DNA from: Trinickia acidisoli
GTDB lineage: Bacteria; Pseudomonadota; Gammaproteobacteria; Burkholderiales; Burkholderiaceae
Reading direction: 5' to 3'
DNA length: 64,000 nt
Assembly (NCBI RefSeq): GCF_017315725.1
Contig: NZ_JAFLRG010000001.1
Coordinates: 3,968,001 to 4,032,000 of the forward strand
The translations under genes and the position numbers were made by a program. Below are positions 53,629-62,520 of the stretch, in pieces (position 1 is the stretch's first letter; each line of letters begins with the position of its first letter). The notes beneath the pieces were generated by a model. That model was not told where the DNA came from. It did not search any database and saw only the letters and a list, made by a program, of their open reading frames with translations.

Positions 53629-54684
53629 ATGGATTTATCGATTGCGGCGATCCTCGCGCAAGACGGCATCACCACCGGGGCGATCTATGCGCTGCTTGCG
53701 CTCGCGCTCGTGCTCGTCTTCTCCGTCACGCGCGTCATCTTCATCCCGCAAGGGGAGTTCGTTTCATATGGCGCGCTGACGCTGGCGATGCTGCAGGCGC
53801 AGAAGTTTCCGGCCACCGTCATCTTGTTGGTGGTGCTCGGAGCCGCTTGTTTCGTCGTCGAGACGGCGGGGCTCGTGCGGCATGCGGAGCGTCGCCGGCA
53901 TGCGCCGCGTGTGCTGACGTCGCTGGCGAGCCGTTATTTGCTCGGCCCGATCGCCATCTACGCGATCACGCAGCACGTCTATGCGCTGACGCTGCCGATG
54001 GCCGCGCAGATCGCGCTGACGCTCGCGATCGTCGTGCCGATGGGCCCCTTTATCTACCGCTTGGCCTATGAGCCGATCGCTGAGGCGACGACGCTGCTGC
54101 TGCTGATCGTGGCCGTGGCGGTTCACTTCGTCATGGTGGGGTTGGGGCTGCTCATGTTCGGTGCCGAGGGGTTTCGCACAACGGCGTTTTCCGACGGTTC
54201 GTGGAGCGTGGGCGGGCTATCGATCTCGGGGCAGAGCCTCTGGGTCGTGGTGACTGCGCTCGTGCTCATCGCGGCGCTCTATCTGTTCTTCGAGCGCTCG
54301 ATCTCGGGCAAAGCGCTGCGCGCGACGTCGGTCAACCGGCTCGGCGCGCGGCTCGTCGGCATCGGCACGACGCAAGCGGGACGACTCGCTTTTACGCTGG
54401 CCGCTGGGCTCGGTGTGCTGTGCGGCGTGCTCGTCGCACCGTTGACGACGATCTACTACGACTCCGGCTTCTTGATCGGCTTGAAGGGTTTCGTTGGCGC
54501 GATCATCGGCGGGCTCGTCAGCTATCCGCTCGCGGCGGCCGGATCGATCCTCGTCGGGCTGCTCGAGTCGTACTCGTCTTTTTGGGCCAGCGCGTACAAG
54601 GAGGTGATCGTCTTCACCCTCATCATCCCGGTGCTGCTGTGGCGCAGCCTAGCCACCGCGCACGTCGAAGAAGAGGAGGAGTGA
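53629..54684 (+). CDS. Branched-chain-type ABC transporter permease (LivH-like), second system
   Basis: A 351-residue membrane protein, longer than usual LivH. It begins with GITTGAIYALLALALVLVFSVTRVIFIPQGEF, but residues about 75-135 carry an extra segment between helices, with a basic ERRRHAPRV loop. The conserved region LRATSVNRLGARLVGIGT contacts the ATPase. It ends in an acidic HVEEEEE tail. livMG follows after three bases. Confidence 0.9.
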   Translation: MDLSIAAILAQDGITTGAIYALLALALVLVFSVTRVIFIPQGEFVSYGALTLAMLQAQKFPATVILLVVLGAACFVVETAGLVRHAERRRHAPRVLTSLASRYLLGPIAIYAITQHVYALTLPMAAQIALTLAIVVPMGPFIYRLAYEPIAEATTLLLLIVAVAVHFVMVGLGLLMFGAEGFRTTAFSDGSWSVGGLSISGQSLWVVVTALVLIAALYLFFERSISGKALRATSVNRLGARLVGIGTTQAGRLAFTLAAGLGVLCGVLVAPLTTIYYDSGFLIGLKGFVGAIIGGLVSYPLAAAGSILVGLLESYSSFWASAYKEVIVFTLIIPVLLWRSLATAHVEEEEE

Positions 54685-54687
54685 GCG

Positions 54688-56475
54688 ATGAAGCATCTAT
54701 TTTCGGGAATGAAGCCGTTCTGGTGCTTTCTCGCGATTCTGTTCGCGCTGCCCGTGCTGCCGCATCCGCTGCATGTGTCCGAGTACTGGATCACGCTGCT
54801 CAATTACATCGGCTTGTATTCGATCGTCGCGCTCGGGCTCGTTTTGCTGACGGGCATTGGCGGCATGATGAGCTTCGGACAGGCTGCGTTCGTCGGCGTC
54901 GGCGCCTATGCGACCGCCTATTTGACGACGCAGTTCGGCATCTCGCCTTGGATCGCGCTGTTCGTCGGCATTGCGTTGACGGTGGTCGTGGCGCTCGTGA
55001 TCGGCGCGGTCACGATGCGGTTGTCCGGCCATTTCCTGCCGCTCGGCACGATCGCTTGGGGGCTCTCGCTCTACTACCTGTTCGGCAACCTCGATACGCT
55101 CGGCAAGTACGACGGCATCAACGGCATTCCCGCGCTCAGCGTGTTCGGCATGTCGCTGGAGTCGGGACGCAGCATCTACTACCTGATCTGGCTCGTTGTC
55201 CTCGCCGCCGTCGTCTCGATTCAGAATTTGCTTAATAGTCGCCCAGGGCGTGCCATCCGCGCGCTGCGCGGAGCGGGCGTGATGGCCGAGGCGATGGGCG
55301 TGCATACCGCGTGGATGCGCGTCGTCATTTTCGTGTACGCGGCGGTCCTTGCTGCGATCTCCGGGTTTCTCTACGCGCACTTGCAGCGCGCCGTGAACCC
55401 CACGCCATTCGGCCTCAACCACGGTATCGAGTATTTGTTCATGGCCGTGGTCGGCGGCGTCGGGCACGTTTGGGGTGCGATTCTGGGGGCTGCGATCCTC
55501 ACCATCGTGCAGGATTATTTGCAGACGCTGTTGCCGATGCTACTCGGACAAAGCGGCAACTTCGAGATCATCGTGTTCGGCGTACTGATGGTGGCGCTCT
55601 TGCAGTACGCGAGGCAGGGCGTATGGCCGTTTGTCGCGCGCTGGTTTCCACGCGGCCCGCGTGCGCGCGCGCCCGAGCATGCCGAGCCGTTGTCTCGCCG
55701 CGCCACGCCGTCGCCGGGAGAGGCACTGCTCGTCGTCGATCGTGCGCGTAAGGAGTTCGGCGGCCTCGTGGCCGTCAATGACGTCAGCTTCGAGGTGAAA
55801 GCAGGGCAAATCGTCGGATTGATCGGCCCGAACGGTGCAGGCAAATCGACGACGTTCAACCTCGTGACAGGCGTGCTGCAGGCAACGCGCGGCGAAATCC
55901 ATTTCCGCGGCGAACGCATCGACGCCCTCACTTCACGTGAAATTGTGAAGCGCGGTATTGGTCGTACGTTCCAGCACGTCAAGCTGTTGCCGACGATGAC
56001 GGTGCTCGAAAACGTCGCGATCGGCGGCCATCTGCGCGGGTCGAGCGGCGTTTGGCGCAGCGTCGGGCGACTCAATGCGGCCGAGGAGGGCAGGCTGTTG
56101 TTCGAGGCGGCTGAACAGATTCGTCGCGTCGGCCTCGAGCAGCATATGTACGACGAAGCCGGCAGCCTGCCGCTCGGGCAGCAGCGCATCTTGGAGATCG
56201 CACGGGCCCTGTGTTGCGATCCGACCTTGCTATTGCTCGACGAGCCGGCCGCAGGATTGCGCTATCGGGAAAAGCAGCAGCTCGCCGAGTTGCTGCGCAA
56301 GTTGCAGGCGGACGGGATGAGCGTTCTGCTCGTCGAACACGACATGGATTTCGTGATGAATCTTGCCGATCGCCTGGTCGTCATGGAGTTCGGCACGCGT
56401 ATCGCACACGGGTTGCCCGAGGAGGTCCAGAACGACCCGGCCGTCGTCGAAGCCTATCTCGGCGGAGTGGAGTGA
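54688..56475 (+). CDS. Fused branched-chain-type ABC transporter permease-ATPase (LivM-LivG fusion), second system
   Basis: A 595-residue fusion. Residues about 1-320 are a LivM permease (LLTGIGGMMSFGQAAFVGVGAYATAY; LRGAGVMAEAMGVHTAWMRV loop). After a Pro/Arg-rich linker (about 321-345), a LivG ATPase follows with GPNGAGKST, RTFQHVKLLPTMTV and the LLLLDEPAAGLRYRE Walker B/D-loop. The fusion fixes subunit stoichiometry. No frameshift is seen at the join, so it is a true fusion. Confidence 0.93.
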   Translation: MKHLFSGMKPFWCFLAILFALPVLPHPLHVSEYWITLLNYIGLYSIVALGLVLLTGIGGMMSFGQAAFVGVGAYATAYLTTQFGISPWIALFVGIALTVVVALVIGAVTMRLSGHFLPLGTIAWGLSLYYLFGNLDTLGKYDGINGIPALSVFGMSLESGRSIYYLIWLVVLAAVVSIQNLLNSRPGRAIRALRGAGVMAEAMGVHTAWMRVVIFVYAAVLAAISGFLYAHLQRAVNPTPFGLNHGIEYLFMAVVGGVGHVWGAILGAAILTIVQDYLQTLLPMLLGQSGNFEIIVFGVLMVALLQYARQGVWPFVARWFPRGPRARAPEHAEPLSRRATPSPGEALLVVDRARKEFGGLVAVNDVSFEVKAGQIVGLIGPNGAGKSTTFNLVTGVLQATRGEIHFRGERIDALTSREIVKRGIGRTFQHVKLLPTMTVLENVAIGGHLRGSSGVWRSVGRLNAAEEGRLLFEAAEQIRRVGLEQHMYDEAGSLPLGQQRILEIARALCCDPTLLLLDEPAAGLRYREKQQLAELLRKLQADGMSVLLVEHDMDFVMNLADRLVVMEFGTRIAHGLPEEVQNDPAVVEAYLGGVE

Positions 56476-56492
56476 GTGGAGTAATTGAGTCA

Positions 56493-57251
56493 ATGAACGA
56501 AACGACGACCATGCCGATTTTGTCGGTATCCGGGCTTTCCGTCCGCTACGGAAAAGTGGAGGCCCTCCATGAGGTGTCGATCGAAGTCCGGCCTGGGCAG
56601 ATCGTCAGCGTGATCGGACCGAACGGCGCCGGTAAATCGACGCTGCTGAACGCCGTCATGGGGGCGCTGCCGATCATTGGGCACGCGAAAGGCGCCGTGC
56701 GTTATCGAGGGGAGGACGTCGCCGCGGTGCCTGTGGAAAAGCGCGTCGAACGAGGCATGTGCCTGGTTCCGGAAAAGCGCGAGCTGTTTGCGACGATGAC
56801 CGTCGAGGATAATCTCGTACTCGGCGCCTATCGCCGCAAGCGGGCCGGGGAGCGCGATTTTCTCGATCAACTCGAGCCGGTGTTCGAGCGGTTTCCTCGC
56901 CTGAAGGAACGCCGCAAGCAGGCTGCTGGTACATTGTCAGGCGGTGAGCGGCAGATGCTCGCGCTGGGCCGTGCGTTGATGGGCAAGCCCGATCTGCTGA
57001 TGCTCGACGAACCTAGCCTCGGGCTCGCGCCGCTGATCGTCAAAGAGATTTTCCATATCATCAGTGCCCTGCGCGGGACGGGCGTGGCGACGCTGTTGAT
57101 CGAACAGAATGCGCGGGCGGCGCTGCAGATCTCAGACCACGGATACGTGTTGGAAACGGGTGAGCTGGCGCTAGAGGGGGCGGCGGATTCGTTGGCGCAG
57201 AACCCGCGTGTCATCGAAACCTATCTCGGTCTGGCGAAGAAGACGGCCTAA
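56493..57251 (+). CDS. Branched-chain-type ABC transporter ATPase (LivF-like), second system
   Basis: A 252-residue ATPase with Walker A GPNGAGKST (canonical Lys, unlike the first-system homologue), Q-loop, LSGGERQ signature and Walker B LLMLDEPSLGLAP. ATG 56493 begins MNETTTMPILSVSGL; the upstream frame is a shadow of livMG. It is last in the K-H-MG-F operon. Confidence 0.93.
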   Translation: MNETTTMPILSVSGLSVRYGKVEALHEVSIEVRPGQIVSVIGPNGAGKSTLLNAVMGALPIIGHAKGAVRYRGEDVAAVPVEKRVERGMCLVPEKRELFATMTVEDNLVLGAYRRKRAGERDFLDQLEPVFERFPRLKERRKQAAGTLSGGERQMLALGRALMGKPDLLMLDEPSLGLAPLIVKEIFHIISALRGTGVATLLIEQNARAALQISDHGYVLETGELALEGAADSLAQNPRVIETYLGLAKKTA

Positions 57252-57270
57252 GTGCCCGTTGCACGGGCAC
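57252..57270 (+). terminator. Hairpin immediately after the livF-like gene
   Basis: GTGCCCG (57252-57258) and CGGGCAC (57264-57270) form a 7-bp stem with a five-base loop directly after the stop codon. Only a weak T stretch follows (GGACGTTTT), so efficiency is uncertain. Confidence 0.55.
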
Positions 57271-57366
57271 GGACGTTTTGAGGCACACGTTTGACTGCGA
57301 GCCGAGTCCGGCCGCCTGTGCGGTTGTGCCGTTGATGCACGCCCCTCCTGAGGGTACCGAGCCTTA

Positions 57367-57402
57367 GTGGCCAACTCGGTGGCCAACTCGGTGGCCAACT
57401 CA
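57367..57402. repeat. Three tandem 12-bp repeats at the end of the GFA gene
   Basis: GTGGCCAACTCG occurs at 57367-57378 and 57379-57390, and as GTGGCCAACTCA at 57391-57402. The last copy contains the minus-strand stop codon of the GFA gene. The repeat unit keeps the reading frame. Confidence 0.85.
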
Positions 57403-57756
57403 GCGGCTGGCACCGTCGATGGGCGTTGGATTCAACCCGGCAAGATCGACGCCATCCAGGCAGCGCACATTGATAGCCGCCGTTTGGGCGCCATTGGGCG
57501 CGACACCGAACGCGAACGGTTCCACTCCGCAGCGACGACAAAATCGATGGCTAATCGCATGCTTGTTGAATAGATATTCCCCAGTGGCGTCTTCTCCGCT
57601 GCGCCACGCGAATTGCTCGCGTGACGCGAACGCCCAGATAAAGCCGCGCTTCGTGCAGATCGAGCAGTTGCAGACAATCGTTTGTGCGAGGTCGAGTTCG
57701 ACGTCGAATCGCACGTCTCCACAGTGGCACCCGCCGGTGTATTGCTGTGTTGTCAT
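57400..57756 (-). CDS. GFA/CENP-V-fold zinc protein
   Basis: A 118-residue protein of the glutathione-dependent formaldehyde-activating (GFA) family. Zinc ligands are visible as GGCHCGDV, CNCSIC and FCRRCGVEPF, seven cysteines in all. Members bind zinc and sometimes glutathione adducts; most lack a known substrate. It lies alone between the second transporter and mnmG, on the opposite strand. Confidence 0.9.
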   Translation of the reverse strand: MTTQQYTGGCHCGDVRFDVELDLAQTIVCNCSICTKRGFIWAFASREQFAWRSGEDATGEYLFNKHAISHRFCRRCGVEPFAFGVAPNGAQTAAINVRCLDGVDLAGLNPTPIDGASR

Positions 57757-57869
57757 TCCGCCTCCGTGTTCCTTGGGTCTTGCATGGCCGCGCAGATCGG
57801 ATGCAATGTGGGGAGATCCTTAGCTGCAACGGGTGAGAGGTGATTTTGCTCCGCTTCCCCTCGCGTGTA

Positions 57870-57885
57870 TGTTCCACGTGAAACA
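57870..57885. other. parS: parS centromere site 1
   Basis: TGTTCCACGTGAAACA matches the bacterial parS consensus TGTTNCACGTGNAACA (one base from a perfect palindrome). It sits in the gap upstream of mnmG, about 2.9 kb before parA. ParB binds here to organise the origin region for segregation. Confidence 0.92.
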
Positions 57886-57928
57886 GTACTTAGCCGTTTA
57901 GCGAGTCCGCCTCGTCCGCGATCCCCGC

Positions 57929-57934
57929 TATAAT
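57929..57934 (+). promoter_or_regulatory. Probable -10 box of the mnmG-rsmG-par transcript
   Basis: A consensus TATAAT lies 56 bases before the mnmG start codon; the -35 region is poorly conserved. parS site 1 is centred about 50 bases upstream, so ParB could influence this promoter. Confidence 0.5.
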
Positions 57935-57989
57935 TTCGCGCATACATTTTCCCGACAGGCTCATGCGCTTCGCGTCGCATGGGATCGCC

Positions 57990-59969
57990 ATGCTTTATCC
58001 CATAGAATTTGACGTTATCGTCGTCGGCGGTGGTCACGCCGGCACGGAAGCCGCTTTGGCATCGGCCCGCATGGGCGCTAAGACGCTGTTGCTGACCCAC
58101 AATATCGAAACGCTCGGCCAGATGAGCTGCAATCCGTCTATCGGCGGCATCGGCAAAGGGCATCTCGTCAAGGAGGTCGATGCGCTTGGTGGTGCGATGG
58201 CGGCTGCAACCGATGAGGGCGGCATTCAGTTTCGAATCCTCAACTCGTCGAAGGGGCCAGCCGTCCGTGCGACTCGCGCGCAAGCCGACCGCATTTTGTA
58301 TAAGGCGGCGATCCGTCGCCGGCTCGAGAACCAGCCGAATCTCAGCCTGTTCCAGCAAGCCGTGGAGGATTTGATCGTCGAAGGCGATCGAGTTGTCGGT
58401 GCGGTGACGCAGGTCGGCGTGCGCTTTCGCGCTCGTGCGGTCGTCCTGACGGCCGGCACATTTCTCGATGGAAAGATCCACGTTGGTCTGAACAATTACA
58501 CGGGTGGCCGGGCGGGCGACCCCGCTGCGGTATCGCTGTCCGCTCGGCTCAAAGATCTGAAGTTGCCGCAGGGTCGCCTGAAAACGGGCACGCCGCCGCG
58601 GATCGATGGCTTAACCATCGATTTCTCGAAGCTTGAAGAGCAGCCGGGCGACTTCGATCCCGTCCCCGTGTTCTCGTTCCTTGGCCGCGTGGAGCAGCAT
58701 CCCCGTCAAGTGCCTTGCTGGGTGACGCACACGAACGAACGGACGCACGACATCATTCGCGGCGGGCTCGATCGTTCCCCGATGTACACCGGAGTTATCG
58801 AAGGGGTAGGGCCGCGTTACTGCCCGTCAATCGAGGACAAGATTCACCGGTTTGCGTCGAAAACATCGCACCAAATCTTTCTAGAACCGGAAGGTCTGAC
58901 GACGAACGAGTTCTATCCGAACGGTATTTCGACGAGCCTCCCGTTCGATGTGCAACTCGACCTCGTTCATTCGATGGCAGGGCTCGAGAACGCACACATC
59001 TTGCGGCCCGGCTACGCGATCGAGTATGACTACTTCGATCCGAGGGGTTTGAAGGCATCGCTCGAGACGAAGGCGGTTCGCGGCCTCTTCTTCGCCGGGC
59101 AGATCAACGGCACTACGGGTTACGAAGAGGCGGCGGCGCAAGGTCTTCTCGCCGGCATCAATGCCGGGCGTTACGTTCAAGAGAAAGAAGCCTGGTGCCC
59201 GCGACGCGACCAAGCTTATCTTGGCGTGCTCGTCGATGACCTCGTGACGCGCGGTGTGTCGGAGCCATATCGGATGTTCACCAGTCGCGCTGAGTATCGG
59301 CTCAGCCTTCGTGAAGACAACGCCGACATGCGCTTGACAGAAATGGGTCGCGAACTTGGTGTCGTGGACGACGCCCGCTGGGATGCCTTCTGCCGCAAGC
59401 GAGACGCTGTTTCACGTGAAACAGAACGGTTGCGCGCGACGTGGGTCAATCCTAAGACGCTTTCGGCGGACGAAGCGACGTCATTGCTCGGCAAGCCCAT
59501 CGATCACGAATACAACTTGGCCGATCTGCTGTGTCGCCCCGGCGTGTCTTATGACGGCGTCTGCGGTTTGCGGGCCGGTGCCTGTGGCCCCGATGCGCCT
59601 CTAGCTGACGACCCGGTATTGCTTGCGCAAATCAAGGAGCAGATCGAGATCGGGGTCAAATACCAAGGCTACATCGAACGCCAGGCCGACGAGATCGAGC
59701 GCAACGAGGCGAACGAAAGCACGCGTCTGCCTGAAGGGATCGACTACGCATCGGTGCGGGGGCTCTCGTTCGAAGCACGGCAAAAGCTCAATCAGTTCCG
59801 GCCCGAAACGATCGGCCAGGCCTCGCGCATTTCAGGGATCACGCCCGCCACGATTTCGTTGCTGATGGTTCATCTGAAAAAGGGATGGGGTCGACGAGCG
59901 CAGACAAGTGTGACTGAATCGAGCTCGGCCGATGGAAGCGGGGCCGGCCCGGCTCCGGTTGCCCAATGA
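57990..59969 (+). CDS. mnmG: tRNA uridine-5-carboxymethylaminomethyl modification enzyme MnmG (GidA)
   Basis: A 659-residue FAD protein which, with MnmE, adds carboxymethylaminomethyl groups to wobble uridine of tRNAs. The FAD motif VVGGGHAGTEAALASARMG, the SCNPSIGGIGKGHL motif and the TSRAEYRLSLREDNAD region are diagnostic. ATG 57990 (MLYPIEFD) is the usual start; the ATG at 57963 adds nine atypical residues. A perfect parS site lies within the gene. The C-terminal tail (Ser/Gly/Pro rich, from about 635) is longer than usual. The stop overlaps rsmG (ATGA). Confidence 0.97.
   Translation: MLYPIEFDVIVVGGGHAGTEAALASARMGAKTLLLTHNIETLGQMSCNPSIGGIGKGHLVKEVDALGGAMAAATDEGGIQFRILNSSKGPAVRATRAQADRILYKAAIRRRLENQPNLSLFQQAVEDLIVEGDRVVGAVTQVGVRFRARAVVLTAGTFLDGKIHVGLNNYTGGRAGDPAAVSLSARLKDLKLPQGRLKTGTPPRIDGLTIDFSKLEEQPGDFDPVPVFSFLGRVEQHPRQVPCWVTHTNERTHDIIRGGLDRSPMYTGVIEGVGPRYCPSIEDKIHRFASKTSHQIFLEPEGLTTNEFYPNGISTSLPFDVQLDLVHSMAGLENAHILRPGYAIEYDYFDPRGLKASLETKAVRGLFFAGQINGTTGYEEAAAQGLLAGINAGRYVQEKEAWCPRRDQAYLGVLVDDLVTRGVSEPYRMFTSRAEYRLSLREDNADMRLTEMGRELGVVDDARWDAFCRKRDAVSRETERLRATWVNPKTLSADEATSLLGKPIDHEYNLADLLCRPGVSYDGVCGLRAGACGPDAPLADDPVLLAQIKEQIEIGVKYQGYIERQADEIERNEANESTRLPEGIDYASVRGLSFEARQKLNQFRPETIGQASRISGITPATISLLMVHLKKGWGRRAQTSVTESSSADGSGAGPAPVAQ
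59408..59423. other. parS: parS centromere site 2, inside mnmG
   Basis: TGTTTCACGTGAAACA is a perfect 16-bp palindromic parS. It encodes part of MnmG (VSRET) while serving as a ParB site, about 1.3 kb from parA. Confidence 0.95.
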
Positions 59970-60667
59970 CGGGGTCGCGCGCCGCAGGGGCGCATTCGAC
60001 CGACCGAACCTCATGGTTGGATCTGTTGCATGCGGGCGCAGCCGAACTGGGCGTCGCACTATCGGAGGAGCAGGTCGGCCGGCTTGCCGATTATGTCGCG
60101 TTGCTGGCGAAGTGGAACGCCGTCTACAACCTGACGGCGATCCGCGACCCGCGCCAAATGTTGATCCACCACATACTCGATTCGCTCTCGATCGTGCCGC
60201 ATTTGGCGGCGCGCGAAGGGCGATCGATTCTCGACGTCGGTTCAGGCGGTGGGATGCCTGGTATCGTCCTTGCCATCGCGTTGCCCGAGCGCCACGTGAC
60301 GCTGAACGACATCGTGCAGAAGAAATCGGCCTTCCAGTCGCAAGCGAAGGCCGAGCTCAAGCTGGACAACCTCTCGGTCGTGACGGGGCGCGTCGAAACG
60401 CTGCGCCCCGGCGTTGAAGTGCCGGGAAAATTTGATGCGATCGTCTCGCGTGCATTCGCAGAGCTTGCCGATTTCGTTACACTTGCGCGGCACTTGGTGA
60501 GCGAGCGAGGGTCGATTTGGGCGATGAAAGGCGTACAGCCCGATACCGAAATCGAGCGATTGCCGGCAGGGGCGTGCGTTGCCCAGCTCGTGCGGCTTCA
60601 TGTGCCGTTGCTTGATGCGGAGCGACATCTCGTCGAAGTCGTGGTCGAAGACTCGCCGCCGGTATGA
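59966..60667 (+). CDS. rsmG: 16S rRNA m7G527 methyltransferase RsmG (GidB)
   Basis: A 233-residue SAM-dependent methyltransferase that modifies G527 of 16S rRNA. The NLTAIRDPRQMLIHHILDSL segment, SAM motif ILDVGSGGGMPGI and VVTGRVETL are clear. The start overlaps the mnmG stop, and 63 bases separate it from parA. Confidence 0.95.
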   Translation: MTGSRAAGAHSTDRTSWLDLLHAGAAELGVALSEEQVGRLADYVALLAKWNAVYNLTAIRDPRQMLIHHILDSLSIVPHLAAREGRSILDVGSGGGMPGIVLAIALPERHVTLNDIVQKKSAFQSQAKAELKLDNLSVVTGRVETLRPGVEVPGKFDAIVSRAFAELADFVTLARHLVSERGSIWAMKGVQPDTEIERLPAGACVAQLVRLHVPLLDAERHLVEVVVEDSPPV

Positions 60668-60730
60668 AGCATTTCGCGCAGCAGTGAAGCAATGAAGCAA
60701 TAACGAGGCAGTAACGAGGATCTCCGAACG

Positions 60731-61501
60731 ATGGCAAAAATCTTCTGCGTGGCGAATCAAAAAGGCGGTGTCGGCAAGACGACGACGACGGTCAATCTCG
60801 CCGCGAGTCTTGCTTCGCAGGGGCAACGAGTCCTGCTGATCGATCTCGATCCGCAGGGCAACGCGACGATGGGCAGCGGCATCAACAAGGCCGAGTGCGA
60901 GAACACGGTCTACGAGGTGCTCGTCGATGGCGTGTCGGTAGCCGATGCACGCGTGAAGTCCGAGGCGGCCTCGTATGACATCTTGCCTGCGAATCGCGAA
61001 CTCGCCGGCGCCGAAATCGAACTCGTCGGCGTGCAGAATCGCGAAAGGCAATTGAAAGTTGCGTTGGCTGTGGTTGCCGATGATTATGACTTCGTGCTGA
61101 TCGACTGCCCGCCGGCATTGTCGCTGCTGACGCTGAACGGCCTGTGCGCCGCGCACGGCGTTGTCATCCCGATGCAGTGCGAGTACTTCGCGCTTGAGGG
61201 CCTGTCCGACCTTGTCAATACGATCAAGCAGGTTCACGCGAATCTGAATCGCGATTTGAAGGTGATCGGCTTGCTGCGTGTCATGTTCGATCCGCGCATC
61301 ACGTTGCAGCAGCAGGTGTCGGATCAGCTCAAGGAGCATTTCGGCGACAAGGTGTTCGACGTCGTGATTCCACGCAACGTGCGCTTGGCCGAGGCGCCGA
61401 GCTATGGGCTGCCGGGCGTCGTCTTCGATCGCGCGTCGCGCGGGGCGCAGGCCTACGTGCAGTTCGGGGCCGAAATGATTGAACGTGTGCGCGCGCTGTG
61501 A
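60731..61501 (+). CDS. parA: Chromosome partitioning ATPase ParA
   Basis: A 256-residue ParA/Soj with the deviant Walker A motif KGGVGKTT (11-18), LIDLDPQGNATMGSG (A') and Walker B FVLIDCPPALSLLT. The short N-terminus without a DNA-binding domain indicates the chromosomal type Ib-like Soj. It drives ParB-parS complexes apart after replication. It is followed by parB after 49 bases. Confidence 0.97.
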   Translation: MAKIFCVANQKGGVGKTTTTVNLAASLASQGQRVLLIDLDPQGNATMGSGINKAECENTVYEVLVDGVSVADARVKSEAASYDILPANRELAGAEIELVGVQNRERQLKVALAVVADDYDFVLIDCPPALSLLTLNGLCAAHGVVIPMQCEYFALEGLSDLVNTIKQVHANLNRDLKVIGLLRVMFDPRITLQQQVSDQLKEHFGDKVFDVVIPRNVRLAEAPSYGLPGVVFDRASRGAQAYVQFGAEMIERVRAL

Positions 61502-61550
61502 GCACAGCGCGGCGCAATAGCGAAGCAGCAAAGCGGATCGAGGGAATGCG

Positions 61551-62438
61551 ATGAATGCCGTAGCGAAGAAAAAGGGATTGGGGCGCGGGCTGGAAGCCTT
61601 GCTCGGCGGCAGCGCCGAGATCACGACGGCTGTGCGCGGCGAGGGGCAACCCCATGTGCTGCCGCTCGGCAAATTGCAGGCGGGCAAATATCAGCCACGC
61701 ACACGGATGGACGAGGGCAGTTTGCAGGAGCTCGCGGCGAGCATTCGCGCGCAGGGTGTCATGCAGCCGATCCTCGTGCGTCCCGTTTCGGAAGAAAGGT
61801 ACGAGATCATTGCGGGTGAGCGCCGGTTTCGCGCGGCGCACATCGCTGGGCTCGCCGAGGTGCCGGTGCTCGTCAAGGACGTGCCCGACCAAGCCGCGGC
61901 GGCGATGGCCCTCATCGAGAACATTCAGCGCGAGGATCTGAATCCGCTCGAAGAAGCGCAAGGCATTCAGCGTCTGCTCGACGAGTTCGACTTCACGCAT
62001 GAACAGGCGGCCGAGTCGGTAGGGCGTTCGCGCAGTGCCGTGTCGAATCTGTTGCGTTTGCTCAACCTCGCTCAGCCCGTACAGACGATGCTGCTAGCCG
62101 GCGATCTCGACATGGGTCACGCGCGCGCCTTGCTGGCAGTCGACGCGGCGACGCAGATCACGCTGGCCAATCAGGTGATCAACAAGCGCATGTCGGTGCG
62201 CGAAACGGAACGGCTCGTCACGGTCACGACGAAAGCCGAGCCCGCGGTGAAAGCGCGCGCGAATCACGATGGCGGTCGCGACACGCGTCGCCTGGAAGAA
62301 GAGCTGTCGGATCTGTTCGCGGCGGCCGTCAAGATCAAACTCAATCGGCGCGGGCGCGGTCAACTGCAGATCGAATTCGGCGATCTGGACGCGCTCGACG
62401 GCATCCTCGTGCGGCTGCGCGGCAGCTCGACGGCCTGA
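61551..62438 (+). CDS. parB: Chromosome partitioning protein ParB
   Basis: A 295-residue ParB/Spo0J. It has the N-terminal ParA-stimulating patch (KKKGLGRGLEALLGG), the CTPase motifs (RTRMDEGSLQELAASIRAQGV; GERRFRAAH; NIQREDLNPLEEA), a helix-turn-helix for parS and a C-terminal dimer domain. Its targets are the parS sites at 57870 and 59408. Confidence 0.97.
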   Translation: MNAVAKKKGLGRGLEALLGGSAEITTAVRGEGQPHVLPLGKLQAGKYQPRTRMDEGSLQELAASIRAQGVMQPILVRPVSEERYEIIAGERRFRAAHIAGLAEVPVLVKDVPDQAAAAMALIENIQREDLNPLEEAQGIQRLLDEFDFTHEQAAESVGRSRSAVSNLLRLLNLAQPVQTMLLAGDLDMGHARALLAVDAATQITLANQVINKRMSVRETERLVTVTTKAEPAVKARANHDGGRDTRRLEEELSDLFAAAVKIKLNRRGRGQLQIEFGDLDALDGILVRLRGSSTA

Positions 62439-62520
62439 CTGTAGCCCTGAATTTGGCACGGTTCTGGCGCGTCCCTCGCGCGTCTCTCGCTTTTGCTCCC
62501 TGCTCGACTTCCAGCCGCCC

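Noticed and set aside
55931..55948. TTCACGTGAA inside the livMG fusion, resembling parS
   Set aside because: Only the central ten bases match; outer positions differ from TGTTNCACGTGNAACA, so ParB binding is unlikely.
54688..56475. LivM-LivG considered as a missed stop or frameshift artefact
   Set aside because: The frame is continuous through a linker of plausible length, and such fusions are known in related bacteria, so it is accepted as a true fusion.
57367..57402. Tandem repeats considered as a CRISPR-like array
   Set aside because: The units are 12 bp with no spacers, and no cas genes are present.
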